A DNA stretch of 64,000 nucleotides, from positions 1 through 64,000 of the forward strand of contig JADZBE010000030.1 in NCBI GenBank assembly GCA_020852275.1. Reading direction: 5' to 3'. Under the pieces are notes generated by a model. The model saw nothing but the letters and a program-made list of their open reading frames with translations. It made no database searches and was not told where the DNA came from. Below, one piece after another: positions 15,590-24,700 of this stretch; the first letter of the stretch is position 1; each line of letters begins with the position of its first letter. Position numbers and translations under genes: made by a program. The DNA is from Phycisphaerales bacterium (GTDB lineage: Bacteria > Planctomycetota > Phycisphaerae > UBA1845).

Positions 15590-16089
15590 TGGCGATGAAA
15601 CGAACCGCATTGACGCTCGTCGAGATGCTGATCGTGGTGACGATCTTCGCGATTCTCGCGGTGATTGCGCTGCCTTCGGTGCAGAGCCTGGGCGGCACGC
15701 AACTCGCGGCGGCGGGGCGGCTGCTCAGCGCGGACTTTGAGTTCGCGCAGGCGGAGTCCATCGCGCACCCCGACGACCCGCGGCTCGTTCGCTTCGACGC
15801 CGCCCGCCAGACCTATTGGGTTGCGGCAAAGTCGAATCCCCTCGTGCCCATCCGCGATCCGGCCGGACCGGGCACGCTGCTGGTTCAGTTCGGCGACGCG
15901 CGCGGCGCCGGATTGGAGGGCGTGAGCATCAAGTCCATCGACCTTGGCGGGGACGCGGAGCTGCGATTCGACGCCTGGGGGCGGCCTGATCAGGCGCAGC
16001 CCGCGCGCGTGGTCCTGCAAAGCGGCTCTGCCACCCTCACGGTGGCGATCGCCGCCGGCACGGGCGACGTGAGCGCTACCCAACCTTGA
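15589..16089 (+). CDS. Prepilin-like minor pseudopilin (GspH-like)
   Basis: A 166-residue pseudopilin beginning MAMKRTALTLVEMLIVVTIF. Its short basic leader and the TLVEMLI motif are the classical type IV prepilin signal, and the downstream FAILAVIALPSVQSL gives the GspH-type helix. A GspH-like globular part follows (LLSADFEFAQAESIAHPDDP and FDAWGRPDQA). The ATG overlaps the preceding stop. It is last of the three genes. No secretion ATPase or secretin is in this window, so the rest of the machine lies elsewhere. Confidence 0.72.
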   Translation: MAMKRTALTLVEMLIVVTIFAILAVIALPSVQSLGGTQLAAAGRLLSADFEFAQAESIAHPDDPRLVRFDAARQTYWVAAKSNPLVPIRDPAGPGTLLVQFGDARGAGLEGVSIKSIDLGGDAELRFDAWGRPDQAQPARVVLQSGSATLTVAIAAGTGDVSATQP

Positions 16090-16403
16090 GAATATACGCG
16101 CCGCGCGAGTGCCAGACATCTGGCACAGACCTTGCAGCATTCTCTCCTCTCATCCGTCGAACGCGATTTGGGTTCAATGCAGGGGGGCGTGGGTGCGTCA
16201 AATCTCGCGCCGTGGGCCAACTCGCGCGGTCAGTGGCTCGTCCTTTGGTTGAACGCGGGGTCAGCGTCCACGACGCACGCCCGCGTTGAAAGAACCTACC
16301 TTGCGACCACGCCGGTCGTCCCGTTGCGTCAAACCGCGCCGCGCCCCGTGAGTTCTATTCACGGTTTAACCGCATGTGTCAAACATGCAAGGAGCAGGTC
16401 ACC
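16090..16403. other. Intergenic region upstream of the CARDB-like gene
   Basis: 314 bp without a recognised gene. An imperfect hairpin pairs TTGAACGCGGG (about 16249) with CCCGCGTTGAA (about 16280). The ribosome site AAGGAG just before 16404 belongs to the next gene. Confidence 0.4.
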
Positions 16404-17750
16404 ATGTCTCTTGTCAAGCTGCTTGTCTTTCTTATCGCCGCGGGGCCGGCGCTGGGAGAAACGCCGCGCAGCGCGCCCAATCTCACCATCAAGGACGGCG
16501 ACGTCACGATCATCCAGATGACCGAGCCGGCCGCCAAGACTTCCGTCAGCGTGAAGGTCAGCAACATCGGCGACGCGGCGGCCGGGGCGTTCAAGCTCCG
16601 CGTCGGCGCGTCCACGTCGAACAACTCGGGCTGGGCCGATCACCTCATTCCGGCTCTGAACGCCAACAGTTCGGTCACCTACACGACGGTGCTGGACGGC
16701 ACGCAGTGGAAGTGCGGGTTCGGCAGCGCGGACGTGAACGCCCAGGTGGTCGAATCCAACGAGAACGACAACTACAACAGCAGCAATGATCTGTGGATCA
16801 TCATTTCGCCGAGCCAGCGCCTGGATGAGTTCGTGGGCGCCTTCAACCCGAATGAGTACACCGCCACCCTGGCGTTTACCGCCGAGAACCCGCCGGAATG
16901 GGAGGTTCAGTTCGATCCGAACCCGGTGGTGATCCAGCCGCTGTCGACGGCGGAGGTCAAGGTGTCGTTCACGGCGCCGGCGAGCTTTGAGAGCTATGCG
17001 GAGATGCCGCTGATCGGCGAGTTCATGGGTGGCGAGCCGGGGCTGATGAAGTGGACCGTGCACGCCTTCGCCCCGCCGCAGGTCGCGGATGTCGTGGTCT
17101 GCGAGCGCAACGTGGGCAACAACCCGAGGCACGAGCCATACTACTGGTACGACGTGACGCCCGGGGCCTTCGGACGCTGCGACTTCCATGTGCAGGTGTT
17201 TGACCCGAACCCCGCAAACTACACCCAGGTCTCGCTGCCCGCCGCGACGTGGCAGTTCGCCGTGCACCCGATGGGCAACACCTGGTGGGCCTCGTGGTGG
17301 GACCCGGAGTGCCAGAACGCCGTTTTCCAGACCTTCCGGTTCAAGTTCACCAACGAGCACAAGCGGACCTGGGGGCAGTGGACCACGACAATCGGGGCCA
17401 GCTCCAACCCATTCATTCAGCCCGTGGATGCGGCGCTGGCGCATGACGGGGAGCTGGACGGCTACGGATACCGCGTCCACGTTCCGGGCGCCTGTACCGG
17501 GTTCGAGAAGCTCGCGGCGGCGGAATGCGAGTTCCGCCACGGCACGAACCGGCTCAAGGTCAAGCTCGTCAAGGGCGTGCCCGGCGACGCCTACACCATC
17601 GTGCTCTCGGACGGCACGACGCGCAACGGCCTGCTCAACACGCGCGGCAAGGTGGTGGTGAAGTTTACCGGGCTGCCATCCATGTCGGGCACGGCCACGG
17701 CGATGTGGGGCTGCGGAATGTCGGCGACGCAAGCGTTCACGTGCCCGTAG
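16404..17750 (+). CDS. Secreted protein with CARDB-like domain
   Basis: A 448-residue exported protein with signal peptide MSLVKLLVFLIAAGPALGET. An Ig-like CARDB domain follows (about residues 28-140: APNLTIKDGDVTI, SVSVKVSNIGDAAAGAF, and VVESNENDNYNSSND, the usual E-x-N-E-x-N-N pattern). It then has a second beta-rich region and a Trp/Tyr-rich segment (ATWQFAVHPMGNTWWASWWD). Such adhesion-type domains are common in planctomycete surface proteins. The start at 16404 follows AAGGAG, and an in-frame ATG at 16374 lacks one. The binding partner is unknown. Confidence 0.7.
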   Translation: MSLVKLLVFLIAAGPALGETPRSAPNLTIKDGDVTIIQMTEPAAKTSVSVKVSNIGDAAAGAFKLRVGASTSNNSGWADHLIPALNANSSVTYTTVLDGTQWKCGFGSADVNAQVVESNENDNYNSSNDLWIIISPSQRLDEFVGAFNPNEYTATLAFTAENPPEWEVQFDPNPVVIQPLSTAEVKVSFTAPASFESYAEMPLIGEFMGGEPGLMKWTVHAFAPPQVADVVVCERNVGNNPRHEPYYWYDVTPGAFGRCDFHVQVFDPNPANYTQVSLPAATWQFAVHPMGNTWWASWWDPECQNAVFQTFRFKFTNEHKRTWGQWTTTIGASSNPFIQPVDAALAHDGELDGYGYRVHVPGACTGFEKLAAAECEFRHGTNRLKVKLVKGVPGDAYTIVLSDGTTRNGLLNTRGKVVVKFTGLPSMSGTATAMWGCGMSATQAFTCP

Positions 17751-17850
17751 GGTCGGACGCGAATCGCGCGACGGTGCATGCGTGAAAATCAGGCGGAGAG
17801 ATTCGCCCGTCGTAGTCGCGGGGCTTCGGCGGGCGATTCGTTGCGCGCGC

Positions 17851-19647
17851 TCACGGCTTCACTTCGTACTTGCCCGGCTCCGCCCAGAACTGGCCGGGGC
17901 AATTCGGACAGCAGAAGCCGATCGCCTTGCCCTCGAACACAATGACGTACCTCGGATCGACGGGCTTTCCGGTGACGGGGCAGTTGGCGTTCACCGGTTT
18001 GAGCGACTCCGCCGCCGCCGGTCCGGCCGCCGGCGGAGTCTTGCCCAGTTGAACGACCTGCTCCGCGTCCGTCGGCGTGGAATCCGGCGCGTCGCCATTG
18101 TCCACGGTCAGCGCGGGCCGCTCGCGTCGCAGCCGCGCGGCCGCATCCGCCGAAAGTCCGCTGCGCCAGATGTACAAGCGCTTCAGCGCCGGCATGGCGA
18201 GCAGCGAATCCACGGCCGCATCGCTGAGCTGGTTCTGCGCAAGCGTCAGCTCTTCCAGCCGCGCCAGCCCGGCAAGCCTGGCCACGCCCGCGTCGGTGAT
18301 CATCGTGCGACGAACATCCAGCCGCAGCAGGTTCGGCATCGCAGCGACGAGTTCCATCGACGCGTCCGTGATGATGGACCGCCCAAGCGACAGATTCGCG
18401 ACGTTCGGTTTCAGCGGCGCAAGAAGCAACTGCACGTCTGCATCGGTCATCTGCGGCGCCACGGCCGCGAAGTCGATGAGCAGTTCGTTCGATTCCGCTG
18501 CAACGGCTTCCACGTGCACCAGCCGGGCGCGCAGCGCCTCAATCGCGTCCGGCGGCGGCGCGGGCGCGGGCACGGCGGGCGGCGGGGGGGCGCGGTCAGG
18601 CGCGGGGGGCGGCGCATGGGTTGGCGCGGCATCCGGCAGCGAAGGCACTGACGATGTTGCGCCGTTCGATTCAGGCTTGCGCGTCGAATCCGTCCGTGAA
18701 GCGGAAGGCGGCGGAGGCGACGATGCGTCGAACGCGCCTTCCAGTGGCGCTCCGGCGAGGATCCACCCCGTCAGCAGATCGATCTCCGCGGCGGAAAGCT
18801 GCGGCTTGTTTTCCGGCGGCATGTGGTCGCGGTCGACCACCGGCAGGCGCAGACGCCGGAGCATTTCGCTCTCCCGTGGCTTGCCTGGCGGAACGATCGG
18901 CCCGCTCTCGCCGCCTTTGAGGATGGCTTCACGCGTGTGCAACGCGAGATCGGCCTTGGTCTTGGTCTCACCGTGACAGGACGTGCAGCGCGAAGCGAAG
19001 AGCGGTGCGACGGCGCTCTCGTAGGTTGCCGGACTGACTGTCGAGGTCGCGGGCGGGTTCGATTTCAGCGGCGCCGATTCCGTCGGCGCCGATTCCGGCG
19101 GCGTCGATTCCGGCGGCGTCGATCCGTCCGGCGTCGGTGTCGTCGGCGTCAATTGCGACGGCTGGGTGGGGATCGTTCCATCCGGTCTGGCGGAAGAAGG
19201 ACGCTTCGTGCTGAGCGGCTCGGTCAGGAATCCTTCCCCATGCGTGATGGAAGCGCCGATGTGCCCGGCCGGGAGCATGATGCCCAACGTCACGAGCAGC
19301 GCGATGCGGTACGTCAGGCTCGCGCCGCCTTTCGCCGTCGCCGCCCCGCGCCGGGTGCGAAGCACGGCCGTGACTACGCTCGCTGCGGCCAGCGCCAGCC
19401 CCAGTTGCAAGTGCCGCGTCACCGCTTCACTGCTGTAGCCGTCCTCGCGGCTGAGGACGTATCCCGTGACGGCGGCAAGCAGGGCGGATCCGGCCGCAAG
19501 CCAGGCGAGGATGGCGGTTTCAGGTCCACCGATGCGGCGGCGGAGGAGATTGACCAGCTCCAAGAGAGCGCAGCCCGTGAGCACTCCGATAGGCAGGTGC
19601 AGCACGAGCGGATGGAGCCTTCCGAAAACACCCAGCCATTCCGTCAC
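17851..19647 (-). CDS. Membrane c-type cytochrome with DUF2231, PSCyt1, LRR and YHS-like domains
   Basis: A 598-residue multidomain protein. Residues 1-150 are a DUF2231-like membrane domain of about four helices starting LHPLVLHLPIGVLTG. Residues 150-200 form a Pro/Thr/Ser/Glu linker of repeated PPES/PTES units. A cytochrome c domain of the PSCyt1 type follows, with haem site CTSCH at 221-225 and distal Met in DHMPPENKP. Leucine-rich repeats come next (VANLSLGRSIITDASMELVA and similar). The C-terminus has a YHS-like Cys motif, CPVTGKPVDPRY and FCCPNCPGQFW. GTG start at 19647 with a GAGG ribosome site. It is typical of planctomycetes; the electron partner is unknown. Confidence 0.75.
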   Translation of the reverse strand: MTEWLGVFGRLHPLVLHLPIGVLTGCALLELVNLLRRRIGGPETAILAWLAAGSALLAAVTGYVLSREDGYSSEAVTRHLQLGLALAAASVVTAVLRTRRGAATAKGGASLTYRIALLVTLGIMLPAGHIGASITHGEGFLTEPLSTKRPSSARPDGTIPTQPSQLTPTTPTPDGSTPPESTPPESAPTESAPLKSNPPATSTVSPATYESAVAPLFASRCTSCHGETKTKADLALHTREAILKGGESGPIVPPGKPRESEMLRRLRLPVVDRDHMPPENKPQLSAAEIDLLTGWILAGAPLEGAFDASSPPPPSASRTDSTRKPESNGATSSVPSLPDAAPTHAPPPAPDRAPPPPAVPAPAPPPDAIEALRARLVHVEAVAAESNELLIDFAAVAPQMTDADVQLLLAPLKPNVANLSLGRSIITDASMELVAAMPNLLRLDVRRTMITDAGVARLAGLARLEELTLAQNQLSDAAVDSLLAMPALKRLYIWRSGLSADAAARLRRERPALTVDNGDAPDSTPTDAEQVVQLGKTPPAAGPAAAESLKPVNANCPVTGKPVDPRYVIVFEGKAIGFCCPNCPGQFWAEPGKYEVKP

Positions 19648-19669
19648 GTTGCGTTCCTCTTAGACGCCG

Positions 19670-19929
19670 TTTCAAACCTGAGCCGCGGGCTTCAGCCCGC
19701 GCGAGTGCTCGGAGGGTTCTGGCGTACGGCCCAACTCCGGAGCTGGTTTTGAAACAGCTTCCTCGTGAGCGGCCGGTCCATCCCATTCGTGTGCGAAGCG
19801 CAGTGTCATGCGGCGATAGCCGCGCATTCTGGACTGAAATCACCCACCGGCGCAAAGGTTTGGAAACCTGTGCCACAAGGTTGGAAACTTGTGCGACAGC
19901 CTCACAAGCTGCAAGCCCGTGCCACATCG
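19670..19929. repeat. Dispersed repeats between the cytochrome and DUF1501 genes
   Basis: Contains AAAGGTTTGGAAACCTGTG, AAGGTTGGAAACTTGTG and AGCTGCAAGCCCGTGCC (19855-19925), the same family as at 12865-13000 in the opposite orientation, and a hairpin GAGCCGCGGGCTTCAGCCCG at 19680. No gene was recognised. Confidence 0.65.
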
Positions 19930-21417
19930 CTACGCCACGATGTCGCGGATGACTTTACCGAACACGTCGGTCAGGCGGTAGTCCCGGCCCTGGTGGGCGT
20001 AGGTAAGGCGTTCGTGGTTGAAGCCGAGCAGGTGCAGCATGGTGGCGTGCAGGTCGTGGACCTCGACGGGGTTCTCGACAATGTTGTACGAGTAGTCGTC
20101 CGTCTTGCCGTAGGTGACGCCGGGCTTGATGCCTCCACCCGCCAGCCAGACGGTGAAGCAGCGCGGGTGATGGTCGCGCCCGTAGTTGTCCTGCGTCAGC
20201 GTCCCCTGGCTGTACACCGTCCGCCCGAATTCGCCCGCCCACAGAACCAGCGTCTCGTCGAGCAGACCCCGGCGGCGAAGGTCCTTCAGCAGCGCGGCCT
20301 GCGGCCGGTCGACGGCGGCGCACTGGGCGCGCATCTCGCCGGGCAGGTTGTTGTGCGCGTCCCAACCGCGCATGTAAAGCTGAATGAACCGCACGCCGCG
20401 CTCCGCCAGCCGGCGCGCCAGCAGGCAGTTGGCCGCAAATGAGCCGGGTTTCTTCACGTCCGGTCCGTACATCGCCAGCGTCTCGTCGTCCTCGTCGGAG
20501 AAGTCCGTCAGTTCCGGCACGGACATCTGCATCCGGTAGGCCATTTCGTACTGCGAGATGCGGGTATGCACTTCCGGATCGAGGCTGCGCTGCGCCTCGC
20601 GCTCGTTGAGGTCGGCGACGAGGTCCAACATGCGGCGGCGGTCGTCGCGCGAGACGCCCTCGGGATCCTTCAGGTACAGCACCGGGTCGCCGGCGCTGCG
20701 CAGCTTGCAGCCCTGGTGCTCGCTGGGCAGGAAGCCGCTGCCCCAGAAGCGCGCGGACAGCGCCTGCATGTTGCCAAATCCCTGCGTGATCAGCACGACA
20801 AAGGTCGGCAGGTTGGCGTTGGCGCTGCCCAACCCGTAACTCATCCACGAGCCGAACGAGGGACGCCCCGGCTGCTGGTTGCCCGTCTGGAAAAACGTGA
20901 TGCCCGGCTCATGGTTGATCGCGTCGGTGTGCATCGAGTGGATGAAGCACAGCTCGTGCGCCTGCGAGGCCGTGTGCGGGATCAGCTCGCTGAGCCAGAC
21001 GCCGTCCTGGTGGTTGCGGTAGCGGCTGAACTTGAAGATGGAGGGCGCGACGGGGAAGCGCTTCTGCTCGCTGGTCATGCCGGTGAGCCGCTGCCCCATG
21101 CGGATGGAGTCCGGCAGATCCTCGTCGAAGCGCGGGCGAAGCTGCGGCTTGAAGTCGTAGAGATCGAGCTGGCTGGGCGCGCCTTCCATGTGCATGTAAA
21201 TGACGCGCTTGGCGCGGCCGGGGAAGTGCGGTCCGGTCAGCGCCGTCGGCCCGGCGAAGGGCGTCGGTCCGTGCGTCGGCGCACCGGCGAGCGCCCGGCG
21301 CCCGTCCAGCAGCGACGCCAGCGCCATCGTCCCCAGCCCCGCGCCGAGCGACTGTGCGCAATGCCCAAAGAAACGGCGGCGGGTGATGCTCAGATAATGA
21401 TCTTCCAAAGGATGCAT
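19930..21417 (-). CDS. DUF1501 family protein (Tat-exported)
   Basis: A 495-residue DUF1501 protein, a sulfatase-fold-like family that in planctomycetes is nearly always encoded beside a PSCyt1/DUF1549/DUF1553 gene, as here. The N-terminus has a twin-arginine-type leader (SITRRRFFGHCAQSLGAGLG). Signatures include KRVIYMHMEGAPSQLDLYDF, HSMHTDAINHEPGITFFQTG and VLWAGEFGRTVYSQ. ATG 21417 is preferred because upstream frame extension runs into repeat DNA. It probably acts in the periplasm with the large cytochrome encoded upstream, in a pathway that is not biochemically defined. Confidence 0.88.
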   Translation of the reverse strand: MHPLEDHYLSITRRRFFGHCAQSLGAGLGTMALASLLDGRRALAGAPTHGPTPFAGPTALTGPHFPGRAKRVIYMHMEGAPSQLDLYDFKPQLRPRFDEDLPDSIRMGQRLTGMTSEQKRFPVAPSIFKFSRYRNHQDGVWLSELIPHTASQAHELCFIHSMHTDAINHEPGITFFQTGNQQPGRPSFGSWMSYGLGSANANLPTFVVLITQGFGNMQALSARFWGSGFLPSEHQGCKLRSAGDPVLYLKDPEGVSRDDRRRMLDLVADLNEREAQRSLDPEVHTRISQYEMAYRMQMSVPELTDFSDEDDETLAMYGPDVKKPGSFAANCLLARRLAERGVRFIQLYMRGWDAHNNLPGEMRAQCAAVDRPQAALLKDLRRRGLLDETLVLWAGEFGRTVYSQGTLTQDNYGRDHHPRCFTVWLAGGGIKPGVTYGKTDDYSYNIVENPVEVHDLHATMLHLLGFNHERLTYAHQGRDYRLTDVFGKVIRDIVA

Positions 21418-21744
21418 GTTGTTACCATTACACTGCAAGGTCGTCGAGCGAAAGCGCCGGACCGTCCTCCTCCCGCCCCGAAGGGGCGCCGGAGTGTAGC
21501 CACGGGTGGAGTCTGCCGCAGGCGGACGCAACCCGTGGATGCGAGGCGCTCGTTGATTCTCCCGCCCCATCGGGGCGGAGGAAGCACGAAGCAGCCTGCA
21601 CGAACATCGCCGACCTCCTCCGCCCCTACCGGGGCGGGAATGCTCTTGCCCCGACTTTCCCACGGGTTTCGGCCGCTGCGCGACCTTCACCCGTGGCTAC
21701 AACCCGTTGCCCCGTTGGGGCAAGTGAACGATCCAGCACTGTCG
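21418..21744. repeat. Hairpin-rich dispersed repeat cluster
   Basis: A series of short hairpins: CGCCCCGAAGGGGCG (about 21475), AGCCACGGGTGG...AACCCGTGGATG (21497-21540), CGCCCCATCGGGGCG (21563), CGCCCCTACCGGGGCG (21623), CCACGGGTTTC...CCCGTGGCT and GCCCCGTTGGGGC. It separates the DUF1549 gene from the DUF1501 gene. A related cluster lies at 54000-54240. No gene was recognised. Confidence 0.7.
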
Positions 21745-24700
21745 TTACCCCTGCGTCGTCACGGCGGACAGGTTCAGGATCGCATTGGCCAGCATGGTCC
21801 ACGCTGCGAGTTCCGCGCGGTCCATGTCGGCTGGGGCCGGCGTCTCGCCCAGCGCGACCAGCTTGCCCGCATCGTCCAGGGATGCGGCGTACCGCGCGCG
21901 AAACTCCGCCAGCGCCGCCAGCAGTTTGCCCAGTTCGTCCGCATCCGGCGCTCTCGAAAGACACCGCGCAAACAGCCGCGTCATCCGCACCTCGTCGTCG
22001 CCGCCTTCCGACAGCGTGCGCTGCGCCAGCGCCCGCGCGGCTTCGACGAACTGCACGTCGTTCCACAGCGTCAGCGCCTGCAGCGGCGTATGGGTCGAAG
22101 TGCGGCGGATCGTGCAGGACTCGCGCGTCGGCGCGTCGAAGGCCATCAGGTTCGGCGGCGGGCAGGCGCGTTTCCAGTAGGTGTACAGGCTGCGCCGGTA
22201 CAGGTCCGCGCCCGCGCCGCGGACGAACTCGCGCGTGTTGGACTGCGGCATCGCCACTTCCTGCCACAGCCCTTCCGGCTGATACGGCTTCACCGACGGA
22301 CCGCCCAGCTTCTCGACGAGCAGGCCCGAGACGTACAGGGCTTGATCGCGCACCTGCTCGGCCGCCAGCCGTCGTCGCGGGAAGTACGCCAGCAGGCGGT
22401 TATCCGGATCGGTCTGGCGCGCCTCGGGTCTGACGCGCGAGCTTTGTCGATACGTCGCGCTGGTCACCATCAGCCGCAGCATGTGCCGCACGTCCCAGCC
22501 GCTCTCGCGGAACTCGACCGCCAACCAGTCCAGCAGCTCAGGATGGCTTGGCCACTCGCCCTGCAGGCCGAAGTCTTCGCTCGTTCGCACGATGCCTGTG
22601 CCGAAGAGCATTTCCCAGAAGCGGTTGACGATCACTCGCGCGGTGAGCGGGTTGTCCTTCGACATGAGCCACCGCGCCAGACCGAGGCGGTCGCGCGGCG
22701 CGTCGTCCGGCAGCTTGCCGAGAAACGCCGGCAGCCCGCGCGAAACGGGTCGCGCCGGGTCCGGCTTGTCGTACTGCCCGCGCGTCAGCACGAACGTGGG
22801 GCGCGGCGCGGGAAGCTCCTTCATGATCATCGTCTTGGGCACGGCCGCTTCGATTTCGGCGCTGCGCTTTTCCAGCGAAGCGATGTGGTCCTTTTTCTGC
22901 CGATATCCGGGGGAGAAGTTGAGCTTCCACGCCTGCGCGAGGCGCGTGCGAAGGCTTTCATCGCGCGACGATTCGGGCAGCAGCGCCGCCGTCAGCTCGC
23001 GCGTCAGCTCGCCCTCGCGCGGCAGCGCCTTGTGGTAGAAGCCGGCCGCACCCCCGGTGTTCACGATCTTCAGCGTCAGGACGTGCGCGCCGGGGCGCAG
23101 GTGGAGCGTCGTGCGGTCCTGATCGGCGGCGACGCCGCGCTCGACCTCCCGGGCGAAGACCTCCTCCCCGTCGAGGAACACGCGGATGCCGTCGTCGCTG
23201 CCGAGCGAAACGTCCACGCCGCGGCACGTCGGGGAGAAGACGCGGCGTGCGAGGTAGGTGACGTTCACGCCGTCCACCAGCGGGTTGAGCTGCTCGTCGC
23301 GCAGGTTGAAGTCGTGACGCCAGTACGGGTTGCCCGATCCGAAGTTCTTCTTGAGGTCCAGCGTCCTTTCCTGTTCGGGTCCGAACGTCGCGTTGAACGC
23401 CTCCCCGCGGTCCGCCACGGGGAACGGGCCAACGACGTGCCAGCCGCTCACCGCCGCGGGGAGGAGTGCCAACCCTTCGTCACTGATCCGCCCCGGCGTG
23501 ACGCGCACGCGGCCCAGCGTGTGCTCGGCGTAAATCGAGCGATGCTGCAACCGGATCACCAGCTCCGTGCCGCCGGGAAATCCGAACGGCGCCTCGGCGA
23601 GCAGCAGCGCGACGCGACCGTCCGCCCTGCGGTGCGCGTCCACCGCCCAGCCCAGCTCATCCGTGGTGTCGAGCAGGTTCACGGCCGCGTGATCGCCGTC
23701 TGCCTGCTCACCGTCCGCCCACGCCCAGACAAAGCGGATGGACTGGCGCTGCGCCGGATCCGCGATGGAAACGGCCTCCGCCTCCACCCCCGTCAGCACG
23801 GCGTTGCCGTTGAACGCCCGCCCGACGCGCCCCGCGGGCAGCGAGGGATCCGTGAGCGCTTCGAGCATCAGGACCCGCAGGTCGGTCTCGGACGTTTGCA
23901 GCGTAAGAACGAAATCATCCTGCTTGGGATTGCTGCCGGACGCGAGGATCGAGCCGTCGGGCTGAACCGTGAGCGTCGCGCCGCCGGTCGAAACGGCGCT
24001 GACGAGCCGCGGCGTCGCCCACGACACGCCTGCGCGGCGCGGCGTCTGCGCAAGAAATTCCGCAAGCTGCGAAGCTTCCTCCGGGGAAGCGTTGTCCAGC
24101 TCCGCGAGCGACGCCGCCAGCGCCACCTTGAGCGAAGCAAGCTCGGCTTCCTGCTGCGGCGAGGGCACCGGCATGAACGGCTCGAAGGCGCGGATGGGGT
24201 CCGGGAGCTGCGAGTACAACCCCGGCTCCTCGATCGAGTTGAAGAAGGCGTAGAGGCTGAAAAACTCGTCCTGCGAGACGGGGTCGAACTTGTGCTCGTG
24301 GCAGCGGGCGCAGCCCAGCGTCATGCCGAGAAACACGCTGCCCACCGTGGCCGTGCGATCCACCGCGTATTCGACCAGGTACTCCTCGGCAATCGCCCCG
24401 CCCTCGTCCGTGGTGACGTGATTGCGGTTGAACCCGCTGGCGATCTTCTGATTGCGCGTCGCATCGGGCAGCAGGTCTCCGGCGAGCTGCTCGATCACGA
24501 AGCGGTCAAAGGGCATGTTGTCGCGCAGGGCGTTGAGCACCCAGTCGCGCCAAGGCCAGATCTGCCTTCCGGCATCCATGTGAATGCCGCACGTGTCGGC
24601 GTATCTCGACGCATCGAGCCACGGACCGGCCAGTCGCTCCGCATGGCGCGTGCGGTACGGCTCCTCCGTCAGCACCTTGTCCACCCAGCGTTCGTAGGCA

